Origin: Adenophora triphylla var. japonica
Lineage: Eukaryota > Streptophyta > Magnoliopsida > Asterales > Campanulaceae
Assembly: GCA_022495995.1 (NCBI GenBank)
Contig: JAFEMH010000939.1
Coordinates: forward strand, 372,001-436,000
Reading direction: 5' to 3'
Length of the DNA stretch: 64,000 bases
A model generated the notes under the pieces. That model did no database searches. It was not told the DNA's origin and saw nothing but the letters and a program-made list of their open reading frames with translations. A program made the position numbers and the translations under genes. Of this stretch, positions 57,676-64,000 are shown piece after piece; position 1 is the first letter of the stretch, and every line of letters begins with the position of its first letter.

Positions 57676-58020
57676 TCCCCTCCTTTTCTCTCTATTTGAT
57701 TTCTAATGATCTGTACATATTGGCCGTGTGGGCCCAGACAATTTTTTCTTTTCTTTGGTACCTGTTAGAAAAAAGTAGGTAGCACAAAAATATGGTTTTC
57801 TTAATCCCTAAACCTAGGTCTAATTAGTTAGTTTATTAACCTTCTCGACTTTCCGTGTTTTTGGAAATGAAATGGAATGGCCATCAAGGCCACAATTTTG
57901 AGCTTGATCTTGGTGTTGCACTACATGTTATTAACTGTATGCGCAGTCTTTTCCGGACTTGCTTCGTCAAGTCAGGGCTAGATTGCTGTTTGAGCAGAAC
58001 TGTTGTTGTCTTGCCAAGGC
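57676..58020. other. Spacer between accessory genes
   Basis: About 345 bp with no clear motif apart from a possible 3' untranslated region of the PMD gene. Nothing further recognised. Confidence 0.4.
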
Positions 58021-58021
58021 G

Positions 58022-58124
58022 ATATCTCGCGCGGGACAAGGTGTCTCGCACGAGACACGCTACCCAGGCAGAATCCTTTTCCTTCTTCGAACGGGATTTT
58101 GTCAGTTTCCCCTATAAAATAACC
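58022..58124 (+). promoter_or_regulatory. Palindrome pair plus TATA before DUF7745 ORF
   Basis: ATATCTCGCGCGGGACAAG and GTGTCTCGCACGAGACACG (58023-58060) are followed by CCTATAAAATAACC at 58111-58124, then ATG at 58220. TATA-to-ATG distance is about 105 bp. Confidence 0.6.
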
Positions 58125-58219
58125 CTGTAGTCCGGCCAGATAACTCATCCTATCCTTTCAAACTCTAGAGATATTCTATTAGGGTGAAGTTCTTATCTTC
58201 TTTTCCAACCCTGTGATCC

Positions 58220-59158
58220 ATGGCTTCCAAGGAGATTGCCCCAACGTCCATGATTGTTGATGATTTTTCTTTGTCATCTGAGGTGGTCGAATCTTTTAAG
58301 CAAGCATCAAGAGATTTTGTGAGGTCGTTTCGCAACCGATCTCGCAATAGGTTTATTGCAGAATTTGGATTCAGAATCCTTTTCACTTTGAAGAACCTCC
58401 AACCGGATTGGAATTTGTTGCAGGGTGCTGCTAGATTTTGGGATCCCTCTGTCCATCTTTTCAATTTTTCTTTGAATGAGATGGTGCCTACTGTGGAAGA
58501 ATTCGCCCTTATCTTAGATATGCCTTTGACTGGTGAGATTGCTGTTCCTAAATACAATAGGAATCATTCAGAGGCCTTGAATGAGTTGTTAGGGATCCCC
58601 TTTGATACTTGCTATGAGTTGGTTAACCGTAGATGGGTAGATTGTTCTTCTTTTCCTCAGCGATTCAGCGGAGATTCAGATGATGATGCCTTTCATGTCT
58701 ACAAACGAAACTTTCTGGCCCTTTCTCTTTTCGGAGATGTTTTGTTTACATGCAGGGATGGCTTGGTTGACTCCCAATTGGTGGAAATTGTTCTGCAGGC
58801 TAGGAAACGTTCTAGGAACATTATCCCGCTTATTTTGGGTGAAACCCTGCATGGTCTTGATGAGCTGTATAAGACCGGTGTTATGACTCAAGGGAGTCCT
58901 CTTTTGTTGACCATTTGGCTTAGGGAGCTTCTCAAATTGGTAGGTCCTCTGTTGGAATATTCCCCTTTCACATATCATACACGAAAGTTGTTGATCAAGG
59001 ATCTTTCTGTGGATGAATGAGCTGAGTTGATTGCTGAAATTACCCGGATCCGGCTCGCGCGCGGGCCCCGACATCTCGCATTTGTCGCTTTTCGGGAAGT
59101 CGCCCGGATCCGAGAGGCAGCGCAATCGCGCCCCGGCATCTGGCTTATTCCGTTTTAG
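58220..59158 (+). pseudogene. DUF7745-like accessory ORF with one in-frame TGA
   Basis: The frame is open for 266 codons from ATG 58220 to TGA 59018-59020, then continues in the same frame for 45 codons (AELIAEITRIRLARGP) to TAG at 59156-59158. The TGA sits where DE-W-AEL would fit, so TGG to TGA is the likely change. LLQGAARFWDPSVHLFNF and PTVEEFALILDMPLTG match the pattern of DUF7745 proteins that accompany plant retroelements; LALSLFGDVLF and GSPLLLTIWLRE fit further blocks. No function is known. It is single-exon, on the plus strand, antisense to both flanking LTRs, and stops only 36 bp before the LTR 2 primer site. DUF7745 assignment is from memory of sequence pattern. Confidence 0.65.
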
Positions 59159-59193
59159 CGTGTTGGAGGTGTCTCGCTGTGTTTTGCTTTGTA

Positions 59194-59202
59194 GAGTCGC
59201 CA
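59194..59202 (-). other. tRNA-Arg-type primer-binding site, second copy
   Basis: TGGCGACTC on the minus strand, directly after the end of LTR 2, matching the site at 53397-53405. Confidence 0.5.
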
Positions 59203-60580
59203 CGCCGTTTTTATTAAGCCCAAAACATTGAAAAAGGGCATCAGTTTAAAATTAAACTGTTTTTGTGTGATGAGATTTTGAGTTCGGAGGTCAGATGACT
59301 CCTCGGGAAGAGAATATTAGAATCTTAGAGCTCACCCGAGTCGCCTCGTAAAACGAGTCTTTCGGATATCCCTAATATTCTTTAACTGTTGTGTGTGTGT
59401 GTGTGCTTTTAAAAATGCATGCTGTATCGGATGTCTACATTGCCACTGCTTTATTGAAATGTATTGAAATAGTGTAGGAAGTAAGCCTTACCAATTGTTG
59501 GTTCGTGTCTGTCTTCCGCTGGGGAATAGTGCTTGAGGAAGGAATAGTGCTCCGGGACGAACCGGGATTGCTTTGGAAGGAGCCGGTTGTCTGCGGACAG
59601 AGCTTCGGCGTGAGTTGGGATTGTAGGCTGCAGTCGGGCAGAGTTTCGGCGTGGGTTGGAATCGTCGGTTGGATTCGGGCAGGTTCGACGTGCGTTGGAA
59701 TCGTCGGTTGGATTCGGCGCAGGTTCGGCGTGGGCCGGATCGTCGGTTTGACTCGAAAAGAGCCGGATGCCTCGGGAAAGACCAGTGCAAGGCCTCGAGT
59801 ACCACGAGGGGCCTCAGTACCTCGAGAGTGCCTCTGGCAACAAGGAGCGTCGCGAGAGCGCTCGGAGAGGCTTCTGAGCACCACAAGGAGCTCAAGGCCT
59901 CTAAGGATCCGAAAGGGCGGGATTGCCCCGAAGGGTCTTGCAGGGGAGCCCGAAGGCCGGGGGAGAGGAGAGAGAGAAGAGGGAGGTGTGAAAAATGAGG
60001 GAGGGGGAGCCCTCTATTTATAGTGTAGGAAAATGGCAAAGAGGCCCGTACGGACCTCTTAGGTAATCCAAAATTTTAGATTTCCGGGATTTGAGGGAAT
60101 CTCGTGGACTTTAAGGGATTTTCGTAATGATTATATTCGGGTGCAATGAGGTCCGTACGGACCTTTTGGCATGCAAAGAGGTCCGTACGGACTTTCCATG
60201 CTCTTGTGAATGTGATGGCAAGCTAGCTCGTCGAGAGCTTTCCAACCATATATGGCACGTCTCAATCGGAGTTCGTATGAAGGAGTTATGACCTCCGAAG
60301 TTTGCCCCCGATTTTTCGTATGCTTCGATGTAGAGCGATCCAGATTGGGGTACTTACGTAAGCCCCTCGGCGACGTCACTTATGAAAGAAGTGGGGTCAT
60401 CGATAAGATAAGTGGTCCCGATCCGGATCGCGTGCCGAGAGAGAAGGTGACCGTGTAGCCGCCGCGCGAGGACACGGCGGTGTCCGTCAGGTGACCGTTT
60501 AGGTCACTGGCCGGACCCCGCGATAGGATACCTACGTATCCCTAGCGGGAATCAAGCCCGATCGTAGTTCGTGTGTGGGG
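59203..60580 (-). mobile_element. Tat/Ogre-like LTR 2, minus orientation
   Basis: GC-richer relative of LTR 1. The TATA box CTATAAATAGAGG (minus) is near 60012-60024 and is followed by a CT-rich leader. Block TATGAAAGAAGTGGGGTC at 60383-60400 is shared with LTR 1. The 5' edge has GGGATACGTAGGTATCC near 60530, a motif that occurs again at about 60985. Long open frames on both strands at 59435-60039 lie in leader repeats (GTCGGTTGGATTCGG) and have no domain. Confidence 0.6.
60041..60193. promoter_or_regulatory. Three GTCCGTACGGAC palindromes in LTR 2
   Basis: GAGGCCCGTACGGACCTC near 60041, GAGGTCCGTACGGACC near 60149 and GAGGTCCGTACGGAC near 60178. The first lies about 20 bp upstream of the minus-strand TATA box. 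Confidence 0.8.
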
Positions 60581-60584
60581 CGAG

Positions 60585-60965
60585 TGTTGTGTACGAGGAC
60601 GCGAGCCGTCCTCTAACCGAGACTCGCAGTGTGCGGATGTGACGGTATCCCGGGTGACCGCATAGGTTGGTGGTAAGGACGTGGAGGCATCCAGGTGACA
60701 TGGAGGCGTCCTGTGGTGACCGATAGGTCGGTGCAGGACGTGGAGCGTCCCGCGGTGACCGTATAGGTCGGTGGTAGTGGCGTGCGGCGTCCCGCGACCG
60801 CATAGACAGTCGGTGGTGGTGGCGCGGCGTCCCGGGTGACAAAGATAGGTCGCGGTGGTGACGTGGAGGCGTCCCGGGTGACGGAGGCGTCTGTGGTGAC
60901 CGCATAGGTCGGTGATAAGGACGTGAGTCATCCTGGGTGCGACCGTGATAAGGTCGATGGCCGGG
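60585..60965. repeat. Tandem array A, about 41-bp unit
   Basis: About eight units of GTGACCGCATAGGTCGGTGG plus GTGGAGGCGTCCCGG. Length varies by small indels. Open frames on the minus strand (60542-60931) are repeat-made. Confidence 0.8.
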
Positions 60966-61165
60966 ACCCCGCGACAGATTCCTACGTATCCCTAGCGGGA
61001 ATCAAGCCTCGGTCGTAGTTCGCAGGTCGTGAATTTGTGGAGCGTATGTGGGCGTGATGGTGCCCCGAAGTATCGTGTGACCGCCGAGGTCGCGCCGGTA
61101 AGGACAGGCGGTGTCCTAAGACGCGGTGACCGCCGAGGTCAATCGTGAGGACGCGGTGGTGTCCC
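60966..61165. other. Second CTACGTATCC motif and linker
   Basis: CCTACGTATCCCTAGCGGGA at about 60982 repeats the LTR-edge motif of 60532. It suggests a duplicated LTR edge or a second element joint. Then GACCGCCGAGGTC words lead into array B. Confidence 0.5.
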
Positions 61166-61169
61166 GGGT

Positions 61170-61670
61170 GGAAATTTTACGATTTTCCTAATCGGGTGGT
61201 TTAAGGCCTTCCGGTCGAGATAGTGATTTGGGAGGTTTATACGGTCTTCCGCATCGAGTGGTTTAAAGCCTTCCTGGCCGGAGATAGTGATGGGGAGGTT
61301 TATACGGTCTTCCTGACCGAGTGGTTTAAAGCCTTCCGGCCGGAGATAGTGATGGGGAGGTTTATACGGTCTTCCTGACCGAGTGGTTTAAAGCCTTCCG
61401 GCCGGAGATAGTGATGTGGAGGTTTATACGGTCTTTCTGACCGAGTGGTTTAAAGCCTTCCGAGCCGGAGATAGTGAGCATGGGAGGTTTATACGGTCTT
61501 CCTGACCGAGTGGTTTAAAGCCTTCCGGGCCGGGAGATAGTAGTTTGCCGATTTATACAGCTCCTGACTGAGTGGTTTAAAGCCTTCCCGGGCCGGAGAT
61601 AGTAGTTTGCCGATTTATACATACTTCCTGGGATCAGTGGTTTAAAGCCTTCCGGCCGAAGATAGCGTGA
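61170..61670. repeat. Tandem array B, about 60-bp unit
   Basis: Eight units containing GTGGTTTAAAGCCTTCCGGC, GGAGATAGTGATGGGGAGG and TTTATACGGTCTTCCTGACC. Middle copies are nearly identical and edge copies are degenerate, the usual profile of unequal crossing-over. Confidence 0.88.
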
Positions 61671-61671
61671 G

Positions 61672-62225
61672 GACTTTCAATCGTCTTCGCGGCGGTTTTG
61701 TGCCACGCCGAGGACTTTGAATCGTCTTCTCGCGGGGGTTGGTGCCATGCGCGAGACTTTGAATCGTCTTCGCGGCGGCCGGGTGCCACGCGGGAGGACT
61801 TTGAATCGTCTTCTGCGGCTGGTGCCACGCGGGAGGACTTTGAATCGTCTTCGCGGCGGTTGGTGCCACGCGGAGGACTTTCAATCGTCTTCCGCGGCGG
61901 CTGGGTGCCACGCGGAGGACTTTGAATCATCTTCCGGCGGCGGTTGGTGCCACGCGGGAGGACTTTCAATCGTCTCGGAGGCGGCTGTGCCACGCGAGGA
62001 CTTCAATCGTCTTCGTGGCGGCTGGTGCCACGCGGGAGGACTTTCAATCGTCTTCTGGCCGCGCTGTTTGCCACGCGAGGACTTCAATCGTCTTCGGGCC
62101 GCGGCTTGCCACGCGTGAGGACTTTCAATCGTCTTCGTCGGCGGTTTGCCATGCGCGAGGACTTTCAATCGTCTTCGCTGCGTTTTGCCATGCGCGAGGA
62201 CTTCAATCGTCTTCTCGCGCGGTCA
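61672..62225. repeat. Tandem array C, about 42-bp unit
   Basis: Thirteen or so units of CGTCTTCGCGGCGGTTGGTG plus CCACGCGGAGGACTTTCAAT. Several overlapping open frames on both strands follow the repeat and are not genes. Confidence 0.88.
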
Positions 62226-62430
62226 TGTGAGGCACGGCCGCCTTGAGCTTTGATTGCGAGAGGCGAGATGCCTCGTGCTTGATTTCGAGAGGCGTGATTG
62301 CCTTGGCTTTGTCGCTGGGAGAAAGTCGACTTACGACGGCCGCCGCTGTTCGTCCTGTTAGTGGATCATCGTGGCCTTGTAGGGGCTTTTCCCGCTTTGC
62401 CGCTTTACCTGCAGTGAGGAGGTGCTTGTG
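62226..62430. other. Short linker between arrays C and D
   Basis: GC-rich unique sequence, with GAGGCGAGATGCCTCGTG hinting at a third variant of the repeat. No domain in the frame at 62243-62641. Confidence 0.4.
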
Positions 62431-63275
62431 GACCGAAGTCGCCGAAATGCCGAGGACGCGTCGGCATTTTTTTTTAACGGTTGCCGAAATGATGAGGACG
62501 CTACGGCGCCTTTGTCCGAACTTGCAGCAGGCGAGGCGGCGCCATGTCCGAGCTTGCGGTGAGGGCGAGGAGATGCCTCTGTCTCGAACTTGCGCGAGGG
62601 CGAGGTGGTGCCTCTGTCTCGAACTTGGTGAGGCGAGGTAGCGCCTTTGTTTGAACTTGTCGCAGGACGCGCGGCGCCTCCGTCCGAACTTACGCGAGGG
62701 TGAGGTGGCGCCCTGTCGAACTTGCGAGGCGAGGTAGCGCCTTCTTTGAACTTGTCATGAGGACGCGCGGTGCCTCTGTCTCGAACTTGGTGAGGGCGAG
62801 GTAGCGCCTCCGTCTAAACTTGGGCGAGGCGAGGTAGCGCCCTTGTTTGAACTTGTCAGTGAGGACGTGCGGTGCCTCCGTCTAAACTTGCGAGGGCGAG
62901 GTAGCGCCTTTGTTTGAACTTGTTGTGAGGACGTGCGGTGCCTCTGTCTCGAACTTACGCGGTGAGGCGGCGCCTCCGTCCGAACTTACGGTGAGGGCGA
63001 GGTGGTGCCTCTGTCTCAACTTGGTGAGGGCGAGGTAGCCGCTTTGTTTGAACTTGCTGAGGACGCGGTGCCTCTATCTCGAACGTACGCGAGGCGAGGC
63101 GGCGCCTCCGTTCGAACTTCAAGTGAGGCGAGGTAGCGCCTTGTTTGAACTTGTTGTGAGGACGTGGTGATGCCTCTGCCTCAACTTGGGCGAGGCGAGG
63201 TAGCGCCTCCTGTCAACTCTGCGAGGGCGAGGTAGCGCCTTGTTTGAACTTGTTGAAATGTTTGAGGCCGCGGCG
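62430..63275. repeat. Tandem array D, GAGGTAGCGCC family
   Basis: More than twenty short units alternating GCGAGGTAGCGCCTTTGTTT with GGACGTGCGGTGCCTCTGTC, each followed by GAACTTG. A two-type alternation suggests a dimeric repeat of about 75-80 bp. Confidence 0.85.
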
Positions 63276-63279
63276 CCCG

Positions 63280-64000
63280 ACCGAGTTGTTGAGGTGTCGA
63301 GGACGCGGGACGCCTGTGGCCGGACAAGGAGAGGAGGGATGGCTCGCCTTCTCTTTCCTTCTTCGTTCTTACTCCTACTGACTTCTTAGACTATCCTACG
63401 AGGAAGGTGCCGGGGTCTGGCGTAGGATGATGAGGTGGCCGGGCGGAGGCTTCGAGACGCAGGAGTCTTTACTGTGCGGTGGTGCCGATGACTTAGAGTA
63501 GGAATCCCCTTTTTTCTCGTTCCGTGAACTATCCGCTTTTTTTGTCACAGTGGGTGTTATGAGATCTTCCGTCGCTGCCCGCGGACCGGGAGGATGAGGC
63601 CATGTTCGGTTATCTCGCCACGATGTGCCGGGCTCATCCTTTCGAGGAAGAGGAGGACGGGAGAGGGATAGTTTGGAGGGGTTTTCGCCGTATACTTGGA
63701 CTCGGTGCATGACGAGGACGAGCCTGAGGCGCACCCCGCGACGCGGGCAGCCGAGGCTTCTCTCAAGGGGTCTTACTTGTGACTCCGTGTACTGGGGGAG
63801 AGGTTATCCGGGCAAGATGGGCACAGTGCGCCTCCTATGGCTTTAGGGATCCGCCCTTCCATATGACGAGTCCTCTTCGATATGGACGTGCCGGAGTACG
63901 AGAGGTACCGATCCGGCGTGAGTGCCGAGGAATTCGTCCCTGAGGGCGAGGAGTATGCGGCCTCGTCGTGCAAAAGCCGAGGACGCCATAGGTCAGCGAG
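63280..64000 (+). other. GC-rich unresolved end of window
   Basis: Beyond the arrays the plus strand has acidic open stretches (DEDEPEAHP at about 63716; MDVPEYERYRSG from about 63882, still open at the window edge). By position this would be the antisense accessory ORF of the element that owns LTR 2, but no domain can be recognised. Opposite-strand frames at 63396-63766 look compositional. Confidence 0.3.

Noticed and set aside
59435..60039. ORFs of 115-183 codons on both strands
   Set aside because: They lie in GC-rich LTR leader repeats and contradict each other; no domain and no splice context.
60542..60931. His/Arg/Pro-rich minus-strand ORFs
   Set aside because: Translation of the 41-bp array.
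61634..62246. Several overlapping ORFs of 75-133 codons on both strands
   Set aside because: They follow the 42-bp array; all frames stay open because the unit is a multiple of three and lacks stops. No domain.
60585..63275. Centromeric or telomeric satellite
   Set aside because: Units are short, diverse and limited to 2.7 kb next to an LTR; no telomere motif and no long homogenous block.

Overview
This is a plant nuclear window. Two genes have spliced GT-AG exons and clear plant homologues. The rest is AT-rich DNA packed with plant-type repeats: Stowaway-like MITEs with CTCCCTCCGTCCC ends, a Helitron, Ty1/copia and Ty3/gypsy LTR elements, tRNA-derived SINEs and an RTE-type LINE tail. A eudicot, perhaps an asterid, fits best, but the species cannot be fixed from the sequence. 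There are no rRNA genes, true tRNA genes or bacterial operons.

Layout. 1-2.6 kb: AT-rich repeats with three TCGCTACA palindromes. 2.6-8.34 kb: a decayed autonomous Helitron (AT-hook ORF, zinc-ribbon and HUH Rep, PIF1-type helicase) with an intact 3' hairpin and CTAG end. 8.5-17.3 kb: MITEs, minisatellites and, at 15.6-16.5 kb, a TIR-bounded element holding a TATA box, a broken ORF and nine 24-bp palindromes at a 34-bp period. 17.4-29.4 kb: an LTR remnant, then a solo gypsy LTR (TSD CTAAC) split by a complete 9.0-kb chromodomain gypsy element of Tekay/Del type (TSD GAGTA). 30.0-31.4 kb: a six-exon alpha carbonic anhydrase, minus strand. 35.6-44.6 kb: a twelve-exon plastid-targeted protein with two thioredoxin-fold modules, minus strand. 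45-51.2 kb: simple repeats and a tandem segmental duplication whose two copies each carry an insertion missing from the other. 51.5-53.4 kb: MITE, inverted copia LTRs and a deleted copia pol. 53.4-64 kb: GC-rich remains of Tat/Ogre-like gypsy elements: two minus-strand LTRs, long tandem arrays beside them, and two plus-strand accessory genes (plant mobile domain; DUF7745-like), each broken by a nonsense codon.

The two host genes are independent and show no shared pathway. The most unusual signals are (i) the periodic 24-bp palindrome array at 16,082-16,403; (ii) repeated GC-rich palindromes, different in sequence per family, in the LTRs of at least five element families and also just upstream of the accessory ORFs; (iii) reciprocal empty sites in the tandem duplication. 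Several frameshifts in the young gypsy element look like possible consensus errors, because its LTRs differ almost only in GC-rich or homopolymer stretches.
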